This document shows positions 1-7,634 of a stretch of DNA of 9,074 nt, one piece after another. A program made the translations under genes and the position numbers. The notes beneath the pieces are model-generated. The model saw only the letters and a program-made list of their open reading frames with translations, was not told where the DNA came from and did no database searches. Source of the DNA: Tannerella sp. (lineage in GTDB: Bacteria; Bacteroidota; Bacteroidia; Bacteroidales; Tannerellaceae); NCBI GenBank assembly GCA_031268395.1, contig JAIRXI010000206.1:1-9074 (forward strand), given 5' to 3'. Numbering within the stretch: position 1 is the stretch's first letter; each line of letters opens with the position of its first letter.

Positions 1-14
1 TGTGTCTGTCCGCA

Positions 15-76
15 GTCTTACCCTGTGCGAAATAAGGCCGTCCCGACCACAGTCTGTCCGAAACGCAGGTTTGCCG
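15..76 (-). repeat. Diverged copy of an intergenic repeat also found at the far end of the window
   Basis: Positions 15-51 are the reverse complement of 8868-8904 with only two mismatches in 37 bases. The similarity weakens but continues through about 49-76, where 17 of 28 positions agree with the hairpin part of the unit at 8828-8870. It also extends outward to about position 1 with one gap. In this copy the GGGACGG arm of the hairpin is lost, so it looks like an older, decayed member. Strand is given relative to the hairpin units at 8957 and 9009 and is a convention only. No coding potential is seen here. Confidence 0.7.
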
Positions 77-171
77 TGAGGCTGTCATAAAGCGTTTCGC
101 TCGTGAACACATGGCTTTACCGGAGGGCCGAAATTTTGCCTCCCGGCCTCCCCGCTTCCTCGAATCTTTAT

Positions 172-179
172 TACCTTTG
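172..179 (+). promoter_or_regulatory. Probable leuS promoter, Bacteroidetes-type -7 box
   Basis: TACCTTTG matches the TAnnTTTG -7 consensus of the Bacteroidetes primary sigma factor and is followed by C, as is common. It lies 26 nt before the first leuS ATG, which would give a very short leader. No good TTTG -33 box is present at the expected 19-21 nt spacing; the nearest TTTG (135-138) is too far upstream. The call therefore rests on the -7 box and its position. Confidence 0.45.
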
Positions 180-205
180 CACCGGTTTTTATAATAACGG
201 TAAAC

Positions 206-3022
206 ATGATGGAATACAATTTCAGGGAGATTGAGAAGAAATGGCAGGAGTGGTGGCGGGAAAAGGGAGTGTACCGCGTTGTTGAGGACGAAAGCAGACC
301 TAAATATTATGTGCTGGACATGTTCCCCTATCCTTCGGGAGCGGGACTGCACGTGGGACATCCGCTCGGCTACATCGCCTCCGACATCTATGCACGCTAC
401 AAGCGGCTGAAAGGCTTCAACGTGCTCCACCCGATGGGCTACGACGCCTACGGCCTCCCGGCCGAACAGTATGCCATCCAGACCGGACAGCATCCCCACG
501 TCACCACCCGGAACAATATCGAACGCTACCGCGAACAGCTGGACCGGATCGGCTTCTCTTTCGACTGGAGCCGCGAGGTCCAGACGTGCGACCCCGCATA
601 CTATCACTGGACGCAGTGGGTTTTTATGCAAATGTTCGACAGTTTCTATTGCCGTGAGGCCGACAGGGCACTGCCGGTTTCCGAGCTGGTGCGCCGCTTC
701 GAGGCCGCAGGAACGCAGGGACTGAACGTGGCCTCCGGAGGAAACTTCTCCTTTACGGCAGCGGAATGGAAAAGGATGGACGAAATCCGGCAGCAGGAGG
801 TGCTGATGGACTACCGCCTGGCCTACCTGGGCGACACGGCGGTGAACTGGTGTCCGGCGCTGGGGACGGTGCTGGCCAACGACGAGGTCGTGAACGGCGT
901 CTCCGAACGCGGCGGCCATCCGGTGGAACAGAAAGTGATGCGGCAGTGGTGCCTGCGCGTGTCCGCCTACGCCCAGCGACTCCTCGACGGACTGGAAACC
1001 CTCGACTGGACGGAATCGCTGAAAGAAACACAGCGCAACTGGATCGGACGGAGCGACGGCGCAGAAATCCGCTTCGACCTCCCGGAAGAAAACCCCGCTG
1101 GCGCCATCACCGTCTTCACCACCCGCCCCGACACTATCTTCGGCGTCACCTTCATGGTACTGGCCCCCGAATCCGGATACCTGCCCTCGGTCGTCACGCC
1201 GGAACAGCGTGCTGCCGTCGACGCCTACCTGTCCGCCTCCAGAAAAAAGACCGAACGCGAACGCATCGCCGACCGCAGTGTGACGGGCGTCTTCAGCGGC
1301 TCCCGCGTCCTCCATCCCCTGACCGGCAAGGCCATCCCGATATGGATCAGCGACTACGTCCTGGCCGGATACGGCACGGGCGCCATCATGGCCGTACCCG
1401 CCCACGACAGCCGCGACTACGCCTTTGCCCGCCACTTCCATCTCCCCATCATCCCCCTGATCGAAGGCTGCGACGTCTCGGAAGAAAGTTTCGACGCCAA
1501 AGAAGGCCTCATGATCAACTCCGGATTCCTGGACGGCCTGACCGTCGTCGAAGCCATCCGCACCGCACGCGAAACCATCGAAGCCAAGGGCCTGGGACGA
1601 ATCAAAACCAACTACCGCCTGCGCGATGCCATCTTCAGCCGCCAGCGCTACTGGGGCGAGCCGTTCCCCGTCTATTACGGCCCCGGCGGGATGCCCCGGA
1701 CGCTGCCCCCGGACCGCCTGCCGCTGGAACTGCCTGCCGTCGACAGCTTCCTCCCCGCCGAAACAGGCGAACCGCCCCTGCGCCGCGCCGCCCGCTGGGC
1801 CTGGGACGCCGCCGGCCAACAGGTGACCGACACCGCACGCATCGACCGCCACACCGTCTTCCCCCTCGAACTCAACACCATGCCGGGCTTTGCCGGCTCC
1901 TCCGCCTACTACCTCCGCTACATGGATCCTCACAACCCCGGCCAACTCGTCTCGCCCGCCGCCAACCGTTACTGGCGCAGCGTAGACCTCTACCTCGGCG
2001 GGACGGAACACGCCACCGGACACCTCGTCTACAGCCGTTTCTGGAACAAGTTCCTCTACGACACAGGCCGGATATGCGAAGACGAACCCTTCCGCAAACT
2101 CGTCAACCAGGGCATGATCCAGGGACGCTCCAACTTCGTCTACCGCATCAACGGCACCAACACCTTCGTCTCCCTCAACCTGAAAGACCGCTACGACGTG
2201 ACCCCGCTGCACGCAGACGTCAACATCGTCGACGCCGACCGGCTCGACATCGACGCCTTCCGCCGCTGGAACCCCGAATACCGGGAGGCGGAATTTATCC
2301 TCGAAGACGGGAAATACATCTGCGGCTGGGCGGTGGAGAAGATGTCCAAGTCGATGTACAACGTCGTCAACCCGGACACGGTCGTGGAAAACTACGGCGC
2401 AGACACGCTGCGGCTCTACGAAATGTTCCTCGGCCCCCTCGAACAGTCCAAACCCTGGGACACGAACGGCATCGACGGCGTACACCGCTTCCTGAAAAAG
2501 AGCTGGGCCCTGTTCTGCGGACGGGACGGCGCCCTGCAGGTGACGGACGGCGAACCTGCGGCAGCCGAACTCAAGTCGCTGCACCGCCTGGTCCGGAAAG
2601 TATCCCGCGACATCGAACACTTCTCCTTCAACACCTCCGTCAGCGCCTTCATGATCTGCATCAACGAACTGACGGCGCTCAAGTGCACCAAACGTGCCAT
2701 TCTGGAGCCGCTCGTCATCCTCCTGGCGCCCTTTGCTCCCCACTTCGCCGAAGAACTGTGGCACGCACTGGGCCACACCGGCACCGTGTGCGATGCCGCA
2801 TGGCCGGCACACGACGAAGCCTTCCTGAAGGAAGACTCCGCCGTTTACGCCGTATCCTTCAACGGCCGGGTCCGCTACAGCCTCGAACTGCCCGCCGGCC
2901 TGCCGCGCGAAGAAGTAGAACAGGCAGCGCTCACACATGAACTCTCCGCCAGATGGCTCGAAGGCCGGACGCCGCGGAAAATCATCGTCGTGCCCGGACG
3001 GATCGTCAACATGGTACTGTAA
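206..3022 (+). CDS. leuS: Leucyl-tRNA synthetase
   Basis: Class Ia aminoacyl-tRNA synthetase that attaches leucine to tRNA-Leu in the cytoplasm. The 938-residue product has the HIGH-type signature HVGH at residues 49-52 within [16 protein letters not shown]. The CP1 editing domain carries the threonine-rich TTRPDT at 305-310 and [15 protein letters not shown] at 390-404; the conserved editing aspartate probably lies in the latter. KMSKS is intact at 712-716, followed by an anticodon-binding helical domain and a C-terminal domain ending in a typical [13 protein letters not shown] tail. At 938 residues it is longer than E. coli LeuRS (about 860). The extra length includes an insert shortly before KMSKS (about residues 640-705), which I associate with Bacteroidetes LeuRS. 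Two consecutive ATGs (206 and 209) are possible starts; most relatives begin MEYNF, which favours 209. There is no Shine-Dalgarno; the leader is AT-rich. Confidence 0.98.
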   Translation: MMEYNFREIEKKWQEWWREKGVYRVVEDESRPKYYVLDMFPYPSGAGLHVGHPLGYIASDIYARYKRLKGFNVLHPMGYDAYGLPAEQYAIQTGQHPHVTTRNNIERYREQLDRIGFSFDWSREVQTCDPAYYHWTQWVFMQMFDSFYCREADRALPVSELVRRFEAAGTQGLNVASGGNFSFTAAEWKRMDEIRQQEVLMDYRLAYLGDTAVNWCPALGTVLANDEVVNGVSERGGHPVEQKVMRQWCLRVSAYAQRLLDGLETLDWTESLKETQRNWIGRSDGAEIRFDLPEENPAGAITVFTTRPDTIFGVTFMVLAPESGYLPSVVTPEQRAAVDAYLSASRKKTERERIADRSVTGVFSGSRVLHPLTGKAIPIWISDYVLAGYGTGAIMAVPAHDSRDYAFARHFHLPIIPLIEGCDVSEESFDAKEGLMINSGFLDGLTVVEAIRTARETIEAKGLGRIKTNYRLRDAIFSRQRYWGEPFPVYYGPGGMPRTLPPDRLPLELPAVDSFLPAETGEPPLRRAARWAWDAAGQQVTDTARIDRHTVFPLELNTMPGFAGSSAYYLRYMDPHNPGQLVSPAANRYWRSVDLYLGGTEHATGHLVYSRFWNKFLYDTGRICEDEPFRKLVNQGMIQGRSNFVYRINGTNTFVSLNLKDRYDVTPLHADVNIVDADRLDIDAFRRWNPEYREAEFILEDGKYICGWAVEKMSKSMYNVVNPDTVVENYGADTLRLYEMFLGPLEQSKPWDTNGIDGVHRFLKKSWALFCGRDGALQVTDGEPAAAELKSLHRLVRKVSRDIEHFSFNTSVSAFMICINELTALKCTKRAILEPLVILLAPFAPHFAEELWHALGHTGTVCDAAWPAHDEAFLKEDSAVYAVSFNGRVRYSLELPAGLPREEVEQAALTHELSARWLEGRTPRKIIVVPGRIVNMVL

Positions 3023-3065
3023 AGCGGCGCGCAACTTTCGCAAGGCCCAAACTGTTATGTAGACA

Positions 3066-3938
3066 ATGAAACCGTATTCGCTCCATAAACTGTATCATCC
3101 TGTCCGCGACTATGTATTCATCTGCATCGGGACACTGCTGTTCGGCTTCGGCTTCAACGGATTTATCCTGTCCGCAGAAGTCGTCCCGGGCGGACTGACG
3201 GGACTGTGCTCGCTGCTCTTCTACCTGACAGGGATTCCGGTATCCGTCTCCTATGCCGCGGTCAACATAGCCCTGCTGCTGTTTGCCTACAGGCTGCTGG
3301 GCTTCCGTTTCACGGTGAACACGGTATTCGGCGTCATCGCCCTTACCTGTTCGCTCCTGCTCTTCGAGTGGCTGCTGGACGGCCAGCCGGTTATCCGGAA
3401 CGAACCGTTCATGTCCATCCTGATCGGAGGCGCGCTCTGTGGCGCCGGACTGGGCATCATCTTCTCGGCCGGCGGCAGCACCGGCGGGACCGACATCGTG
3501 GGCGCCATCGTCAACAAATACCGGAACATCTCCATCGGACGGACGCTGCTCCTGTGCGACTTCATCATCATCGGGTCGTCCTATTTCCTGTTCCACGACA
3601 TCGAGAAAATCATGTTCGGGTTTGTGGAAATGGTCGTCAACAACTACGTGCTCGACCGCGTCATGAACGCAAACAGCCAGTCGGTACTCTTCCTGATCTT
3701 CTCGCAGAAGCACGAGGAAATCGTCGAGCGCATCGTCAGCGACCTGGGGCGCGGCTGTACGATCCTCAACGGTCAGGGCGGCTACACCCGTGAACCGGCA
3801 AAGGTGATTGTCCTGCTGGCCAAGAACCGCGAAAGCGTGACCGTCTTCCGCCTGGTCAAGTCCGTCGACCATCAGGCGTTCATTTCGCAAAGCTCCGTCC
3901 GCGGCGTCTACGGCGAAGGATTTGACCCGATCAGGTAG
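3066..3938 (+). CDS. YitT family membrane protein (DUF161 + DUF2179)
   Basis: A 290-residue inner-membrane protein of the YitT family, whose biochemical role is not settled; some relatives have been linked to transport or stress responses. Hydrophobic segments cover roughly residues 16-36, 44-56, 60-79, 85-104, 116-134 and 159-177. The glycine-rich family signature SAGGSTGGTD lies at about 134-143. The soluble C-terminal part (about 205-290) is a DUF2179 domain with GRGCTILNGQGGY at 229-240 and a closing GVYGEGFDPI. Domain order and length fit the family. The gene starts 43 nt after leuS, with no terminator seen between, so it may be cotranscribed. It ends in two consecutive TAG codons; after three more codons an in-frame TGA overlaps the next gene's ATG (see findings). 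Confidence 0.92.
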   Translation: MKPYSLHKLYHPVRDYVFICIGTLLFGFGFNGFILSAEVVPGGLTGLCSLLFYLTGIPVSVSYAAVNIALLLFAYRLLGFRFTVNTVFGVIALTCSLLLFEWLLDGQPVIRNEPFMSILIGGALCGAGLGIIFSAGGSTGGTDIVGAIVNKYRNISIGRTLLLCDFIIIGSSYFLFHDIEKIMFGFVEMVVNNYVLDRVMNANSQSVLFLIFSQKHEEIVERIVSDLGRGCTILNGQGGYTREPAKVIVLLAKNRESVTVFRLVKSVDHQAFISQSSVRGVYGEGFDPIR

Positions 3939-3949
3939 TAGAACGGCTC

Positions 3950-4681
3950 ATGAACACGGCTATTTTTGAAGGATACATAGGTATCCGTACCGGAGACGGA
4001 CAGTTTATATACGACATGCTTCTGCTGCTGGTCTTCCTGCTGTTCGCTTTCTTTGCCGTCATTTTCCGGATGCATTTCCCCCTGTTTGCGGGGATACTGA
4101 ACGAACTCTTTTCGGTCAGGGAACGTCAAAGCCTGTTTGACGGGCGGGAAAGAGGCACTCTTTTTTTCACGGGCTTCCTGAAATTTCAAACCCTGTTCCT
4201 CTGTGCGCTTTTCGTCTGTCTGGTCTATGGCAACTATACCGGTTTTCAGAGCCTGCGCTTGACGTCGATCGCCGGGATGGTACTGATCTTTTTTGGCATT
4301 CTTTGCCTTTTTTACCTGTTCAAGCAGTGCCTGTACTGGCTCTATGGATTCATATTCGGCGAAAAAGACGACAGTAAACGCTGGAATGGCACATATCACA
4401 ACCTGTCCTGCCTGTGGGGTATTTCGCTGTATATCCCCGTCGTCTGGTTAATCCTTGACCATCAGCACCTGACGGAAGCGCTCCTCCTGTTTGCGCTGCT
4501 CTATCTATGCTTCAGATTCACATTAATTTACATGACCGTTCGTATCTTTTATAGCAAAAACACCGGAATATTGTATTTATGTTCGTACCTTTGCGCCCAG
4601 GAAATTGTACCCTTACTGTTTTTATATGAAGGTATGAATTATTTATATAACACAATTGAGGTAAGCACTTTATGGCATTAA
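3950..4681 (+). CDS. DUF4271 family multi-pass membrane protein
   Basis: Function unknown. The 243-residue product is strongly hydrophobic, with about six predicted membrane segments near residues 21-41, 71-94, 107-135, 154-170, 176-200 and 207-227. The C-terminal LYLCSYLCAQEIVPLLFLYEG (CAQEI at 215-219) resembles the most conserved stretch of DUF4271, a family I know mainly from Bacteroidetes immediately upstream of hemD, as here. The ATG lies 11 nt after the YitT stop, and the last 10 nt overlap the hemD start, so translation is probably coupled. Its sequence is visibly more AT-rich and T-rich than leuS, as expected for a membrane protein rather than evidence of transfer. A link to haem synthesis is only suggested by position. 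Confidence 0.85.
   Translation: MNTAIFEGYIGIRTGDGQFIYDMLLLLVFLLFAFFAVIFRMHFPLFAGILNELFSVRERQSLFDGRERGTLFFTGFLKFQTLFLCALFVCLVYGNYTGFQSLRLTSIAGMVLIFFGILCLFYLFKQCLYWLYGFIFGEKDDSKRWNGTYHNLSCLWGISLYIPVVWLILDHQHLTEALLLFALLYLCFRFTLIYMTVRIFYSKNTGILYLCSYLCAQEIVPLLFLYEGMNYLYNTIEVSTLWH
4586..4593 (+). promoter_or_regulatory. Possible internal promoter for hemD-rnpA
   Basis: TACCTTTG followed by C matches the Bacteroidetes -7 box and is identical to the box in front of leuS. It lies inside the 3' part of the DUF4271 gene, 79 nt before the hemD ATG. No convincing TTTG -33 box is seen at the standard spacing (a TTG at 4571-4573 is too close), so it may be coincidental coding sequence. Confidence 0.35.
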
Positions 4682-5442
4682 GTATAAGAAAATTACTGAT
4701 ATCGCAACCGCAACCGACATCGGAAAGGTCCCCTTACTTTGACATTGCAGAAAAATATGGGATAGAAGTAGACTTTCGTCCCTTTATCAAGGTAGAACCC
4801 CTGGCCGCCAGAGAATTCAGACAACAGCGCATCTCCATTCTGGATTACAGTGCGGTCATTTTTACGGCGCGGACGGCGATTGACCATTTTTTCCATCTGA
4901 GCGAGGAATTGAGAATCTCAATTCCGGAAACCATGAAGTATTTTTGCATGACCGAGACCATCGCCGTCTATTTGCAGAAATACATCATTTACCGGAAGCG
5001 GAAGATCTTTTACAGTCAGACGGGAAAACCGGAAGACCTGGTGGCGGTCATCGGTAAACACGCGAAGGAAAAATACCTCCTTCCCGTTTCCGACGTGTAC
5101 AAAGACAACCTGGTGCGTCTGCTGGAGATAAAAAAGATACACTGCGTGCCGGCCGTGATGTACCGGACGGTGAGCAACGATTTTTCCAAAGAAGAAAAGT
5201 TCGACTACGACATGCTCGTCTTTTTCAGCCCTTCGGGGATTTCTTCCCTGCTGAAAAACTTCCCGGACTTCACGCAGGACGACATCCGAATCGGCTGCTT
5301 CGGTTCGTCGACGGCAAAGGCGGCGGTCGACGCCGGACTGCGGCTCGACGTCAAAGCCCCCACGCCGGAAGCCCCCTCCATGATAGCTGCGCTGGAACAG
5401 TATCTGAAAAAAGAATCCGTCGAAAAAAAGAATGGACGTTAA
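4672..5442 (+). CDS. hemD: Uroporphyrinogen-III synthase
   Basis: Cytoplasmic enzyme that closes and isomerises the linear tetrapyrrole hydroxymethylbilane to uroporphyrinogen III, the branch point for haem, sirohaem and cobalamin. The 256-residue product has the two-lobed HemD layout. The N-terminal lobe opens with KLLISQPQPTSERSPYFDIAEKYG and includes AVIFTARTAIDHFF at 61-74. The second lobe carries YDMLVFFSPSGISSLLKNF at 179-197 and IGCFGSSTAKAAVDAGL at 207-223, ending in the typical APTPEAPSM-AAL. HemD is poorly conserved in general, but this version is close to the Bacteroidetes type. The ATG overlaps the end of the DUF4271 gene by 10 nt, and its own end overlaps rnpA by 11 nt. This is the usual pattern of a translationally coupled cluster. 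No other haem genes are in the window. Confidence 0.93.
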   Translation: MALSIRKLLISQPQPTSERSPYFDIAEKYGIEVDFRPFIKVEPLAAREFRQQRISILDYSAVIFTARTAIDHFFHLSEELRISIPETMKYFCMTETIAVYLQKYIIYRKRKIFYSQTGKPEDLVAVIGKHAKEKYLLPVSDVYKDNLVRLLEIKKIHCVPAVMYRTVSNDFSKEEKFDYDMLVFFSPSGISSLLKNFPDFTQDDIRIGCFGSSTAKAAVDAGLRLDVKAPTPEAPSMIAALEQYLKKESVEKKNGR

Positions 5443-5833
5443 GCGGGCCACATTCCCCAAAAGCGAGCGTCTGTCGTGGAAACGGCATATAGACAGGCTT
5501 TTTGCGGAAGGCAGGTCGTTCGTGGCATATCCATTGCGGGTGGTATACCTGCCGGTAAGGACGGAACCGGCTGCGACGGCGGTGTCCGTACTCGTCGGCG
5601 TGCCGAAGCGGAAACTGCGACACGCGGCAGACCGGAATTTCGTTAAACGAAGGATCCGGGAAAGCTACCGCCTGCGGAAACAGGACGCCTTCTGTAGCCT
5701 GGCCGGGAAGGACGGGACACTGTTGCTGGCATTTCTCTATCTGGACGCTCAAAAAAGCCCGTTCGCCGTGATTGACGCGGCGATGAAAAAGGCCCTCGCC
5801 TCGCTGCAGGCGACACTGCGTCTGCCGGGGTAA
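5432..5833 (+). CDS. rnpA: Ribonuclease P protein component
   Basis: Protein subunit of RNase P, which with the catalytic RNA removes the 5' leader of precursor tRNAs. The 133-residue product shows the N-terminal FPKSERLSWKRHIDRLFAEG (8-27) and the arginine/lysine-rich signature PKRKLRHAADRNFVKRRIRESYR at 58-80. In that signature the classical RNR motif reads RNF, a variation tolerated in the family. Length is slightly above the usual 110-125 residues. The start ATG lies in a purine-rich stretch inside the end of hemD, an 11-nt overlap. In many bacteria rnpA sits with rpmH and yidC near the origin; here it is between hemD and yidD, the arrangement I associate with Bacteroidales. The RNase P RNA gene is not in this window. 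Confidence 0.95.
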   Translation: MDVKRATFPKSERLSWKRHIDRLFAEGRSFVAYPLRVVYLPVRTEPAATAVSVLVGVPKRKLRHAADRNFVKRRIRESYRLRKQDAFCSLAGKDGTLLLAFLYLDAQKSPFAVIDAAMKKALASLQATLRLPG

Positions 5834-5884
5834 GGCCTCCGGTTACGGACAGGCGCAAAACAGGATACTACTGCAAAGATCGGA

Positions 5885-6106
5885 ATGAAACGTTTGTTTA
5901 CATGGCTGCTGCTCGTGCCGGTCTATTTCTACAAATACTGCATTTCCCCGTGGACGCCACCCTCCTGTCGCTACACGCCCACATGTTCCGAGTATGCCGT
6001 GCAGGCATTGAAAAAGCACGGCCCGTTGCGCGGATTGTGGTTGACGGCAAAGCGGATTGCGCGGTGTCATCCGTGGGGTGGGAGCGGGCATGACCCCGTC
6101 CCCTGA
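5885..6106 (+). CDS. yidD: Membrane protein insertion efficiency factor YidD
   Basis: Small protein (73 residues) that associates with the inner membrane through an N-terminal amphipathic helix and assists YidC-dependent insertion of membrane proteins. The whole family pattern is visible: hydrophobic/basic start [22 protein letters not shown], then [19 protein letters not shown] at 28-46, then [14 protein letters not shown] at 60-73. The three conserved cysteines are C28, C34 and C61. The gene starts 51 nt after rnpA, and the rnpA-yidD pairing is conserved across bacteria. There is no Shine-Dalgarno and the upstream sequence is purine-rich. It ends in TGA, the only TGA stop among the genes here. 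Confidence 0.96.
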   Translation: MKRLFTWLLLVPVYFYKYCISPWTPPSCRYTPTCSEYAVQALKKHGPLRGLWLTAKRIARCHPWGGSGHDPVP

Positions 6107-6133
6107 AAGTGTCTCCACAGGCAACTGACTTCG

Positions 6134-6781
6134 ATGATATATTGTGACATACATACGCATCGGCCGCCGGCGAATCCGGACGACCTGGCCGTCGTGGCCG
6201 CGGACATCCGGCAACCCGGCCTGCCGGAGACAGGGTATTATGCCATAGGGATTCACCCCCGGCAGGCCGACCGGACGCTCTTGCCGCTGTTGCGGGCGTC
6301 GGCCGGCCTGTCCCGGGTGGCAGCCATCGGAGAAACCGGTCTGGACAAATTGGCCCCGACGCCCTGGCCGCTTCAGGAAGAAGTATTTGCGGCACAGGTC
6401 CGGCTGGCCGGCGAAATCCGGAAACCGATCATCATCCACTGTGTCAGAGCCTGGCAGGAACTGATGGCCGTCCGGAAAGCCGTCCGGTACGATATTCCCT
6501 GGATCATTCACGGATTCAGGGGAAACGGAACGCTGGCCGCTCAACTGCTCCGCGCCGGATTCTTTCTTTCGTTCGGCGCCCGCTACCACCCCGAAGCCGT
6601 CTGCCGGGCTTGGGAGGCTCGCCGGCTACTGGCCGAAACGGACGACAGGCCGCTTGACATCAGGGAGGTATACACTTCACTCGCCGCAACGCTGGCCCTG
6701 CCGGAAGAGCGCCTTGCGCAGGAAATCCTTGCAAATGTCCGGAAGGCGATTCCTTCCATTTTACGGCCGGACGGCCGTTAA
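6134..6781 (+). CDS. TatD family metal-dependent hydrolase (short form)
   Basis: Member of the TatD-type amidohydrolase-fold family; characterised members are metal-dependent DNases. The expected metal ligands are present in order in the 215-residue product: DIHTH at 5-9 (H7, H9), GETGLDKL at 66-73 (E67), IHC at 101-103 (H102), HGFRG at 126-130 (H126) and ETDD at 168-171 (D170). It is shorter than the 250-265 residues of E. coli TatD; the helices between the N-terminal HxH and the GETGLD motif are trimmed. This compact form is common in Bacteroidetes, so I do not regard it as truncated. It begins 27 nt after yidD and is probably the last gene of that cluster. The substrate is not predictable from the sequence. 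Confidence 0.88.
   Translation: MIYCDIHTHRPPANPDDLAVVAADIRQPGLPETGYYAIGIHPRQADRTLLPLLRASAGLSRVAAIGETGLDKLAPTPWPLQEEVFAAQVRLAGEIRKPIIIHCVRAWQELMAVRKAVRYDIPWIIHGFRGNGTLAAQLLRAGFFLSFGARYHPEAVCRAWEARRLLAETDDRPLDIREVYTSLAATLALPEERLAQEILANVRKAIPSILRPDGR
6763..6778. repeat. Short GC-rich inverted repeat at the tatD stop
   Basis: ACGGCCGGACGGCCGT has 7-base arms (ACGGCCG and CGGCCGT) around GA and spans the last codons of the tatD-like gene. No run of T follows on either strand, so an intrinsic terminator is not supported, although the hairpin could protect the 3' end of the message. Confidence 0.4.
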
Positions 6782-6830
6782 AGATCGAACGAATATACCC
6801 TTCCCGCATCCGGCCTTGATCTACGCAGCC

Positions 6831-6844
6831 ATACTTGCAAGTAT
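6831..6844. promoter_or_regulatory. Perfect 14-bp palindrome, possible operator
   Basis: ATACTTGCAAGTAT is a perfect dyad with no spacer, 50 nt after the tatD-like gene and 281 nt before the glutamate-synthase-like gene. Its size and symmetry suit a dimeric regulator's site, but it lies far from the candidate promoter at 7029-7059, and no regulator is encoded in the window. The regulatory role is inference. Confidence 0.3.
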
Positions 6845-6903
6845 AAAAAGTCAGCGCACATGGACATATTGGGTTTCTTTTGTCGGCGCGGCATTTTGTC
6901 GCG

Positions 6904-6929
6904 GGAGTTGTCGGCAACAATACAACTCC
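6904..6929 (+). repeat. Hairpin with 8-bp perfect stem, possible weak terminator
   Basis: GGAGTTGT (6904-6911) pairs perfectly with ACAACTCC (6922-6929) around a 10-nt loop. A T5 run follows only at 6940-6944, 11 nt beyond the stem, which is too far for a typical intrinsic terminator. It could still stabilise or end the transcript from the yidD-tatD side. Confidence 0.35.
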
Positions 6930-7028
6930 GAAAAGCACCTTTTTGGCACCTAAAAGGGCCTTATCATGTAAAAAAAACAGAAAAAGCAGTCGACGGATAA
7001 AAAAAATCCACCTTTCCGGCGTTTTCTC

Positions 7029-7059
7029 TTGCACAATTCAATATCATTGCAGATATTTG
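7029..7059 (+). promoter_or_regulatory. Possible promoter for the glutamate-synthase-like gene
   Basis: TTG at 7029-7031 is followed 20 nt later by GATATTTG (7052-7059) and then C. This approximates the Bacteroidetes -33 TTTG / -7 TAnnTTTG arrangement with correct spacing, though the first base of the -7 box is G. It would give a leader of about 60 nt before the ATG at 7125. Confidence 0.35.
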
Positions 7060-7124
7060 CTCCGTTTTTCGAATGAACTCATTCAATTTTCAGGCTATTC
7101 ATAACATTAAAAACAAGTATTGCA

Positions 7125-7628
7125 ATGAATTTACAAAGACCAAATGGCAATGATGCCACCCGATCGACCAATCGATCGAAAAGTATTGTCCCCTGCAGCG
7201 GATTATGTTCCAGATGTCTCGACGGATGCAGAGGGAATTGTGAAGTGTTCAAGGCCACTTACCGTGGCCGGGAACTGATTTATCCGGGACCTTTTGGCGA
7301 CGTGACCGCCGGAGGCGACAAGGATTACCCCGTGGACTACTCCCATCTCAACATTCAGGGATATGCTCAGGGTGCGGAAGGACTGCCCGCAGGCGTGGAA
7401 GCCGGACCCGACACCGCCCGCTTCCCCATCGTGGATACCGAAACCGAATACGGCTGGGATAAAAAAGTAAAAATGACGGTTCCTGTTTTCACGGGCGCGC
7501 TCGGTTCGACCGAAATTGCCCGGAAAAACTGGGAACATTTCGCTGTGGGCGCCGCCATCTCGGGCGTAACTATCGTGTGCGGGGAGAACGTCTGCGGCAT
7601 CGACCCGGCGCTGGAACTCAGCGAGTAG
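7125..7628 (+). CDS. Glutamate-synthase-like protein, N-terminal piece (cysteine cluster and start of FMN barrel)
   Basis: The 167-residue N-terminal piece up to the TAG. Residues 21-39 hold five closely spaced cysteines (C24, C28, C31, C35, C39), which look like an iron-sulfur or zinc site. After them, about residues 45-80 (YRGRELIYPGPFGDVTAGGDKDYPV) read like the lead-in seen in Bacteroidetes and clostridial members. Residues 117-158 (MTVPVFTGALGSTEIARKNW, then VGAAISGVTIVCGENVCG) correspond to the first strands and helices of the TIM barrel. The piece therefore stops inside the barrel and is unlikely to fold into a complete FMN domain alone. The start ATG follows an A-rich leader without Shine-Dalgarno. 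Whether it makes a stable product is not known. Confidence 0.6.
   Translation: MNLQRPNGNDATRSTNRSKSIVPCSGLCSRCLDGCRGNCEVFKATYRGRELIYPGPFGDVTAGGDKDYPVDYSHLNIQGYAQGAEGLPAGVEAGPDTARFPIVDTETEYGWDKKVKMTVPVFTGALGSTEIARKNWEHFAVGAAISGVTIVCGENVCGIDPALELSE
7626..7628 (+). other. In-frame amber codon splitting the glutamate-synthase-like gene
   Basis: The codons read GAG TAG AAA AAA GTG AAG, with coding similarity continuing in the same frame on both sides. One base change from CAG, AAG, GAG, TCG, TGG or TTG would give TAG. A GTG seven bases after the stop and an ATG at 7653 could serve for reinitiation. Confidence 0.9.
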
Positions 7629-7634
7629 AAAAAA

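Larger units (their letters stand above)
6782..7124. other. 343-nt intergenic region with no gene found
   Basis: AT-richer than its flanks and dotted with A-runs. I see a 14-bp palindrome (6831-6844), an 8-bp hairpin (6904-6929), two TTTTGTCG repeats (6878-6885 and 6894-6901) and a possible promoter (7029-7059). I do not recognise a tRNA, tmRNA, riboswitch or other structured RNA. The short reading frames here have unconvincing composition and no family resemblance. Confidence 0.6.

Noticed and set aside
1..205. Partial gene at the left edge
   Set aside because: No frame on either strand shows plausible coding sequence; the region is explained by the repeat copy and the leuS promoter.
766..2940. 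Long open frame of 724 codons on the + strand inside leuS
   Set aside because: The product is dominated by arginine, proline and histidine, the typical out-of-frame shadow of a GC-rich gene, and leuS itself is unambiguous.
3006..3890. Long open frame of 294 codons on the - strand opposite the YitT gene
   Set aside because: It is antisense to a well-supported membrane protein. Its product is rich in D, E, Q and R with no recognisable domain, as expected from the complement of a GC-rich hydrophobic gene.
6660..7034. Open frame of 124 codons on the - strand, reaching into the tatD-like gene
   Set aside because: It overlaps the 3' end of a supported gene, shows no family resemblance and its composition changes abruptly between coding shadow and intergenic sequence.
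7626..7628. Selenocysteine or pyrrolysine at the stop
   Set aside because: Selenocysteine uses TGA. Pyrrolysine does use TAG, but it is not expected in Bacteroidetes, the position is in a variable linker rather than an active site, and no pyl genes are visible.
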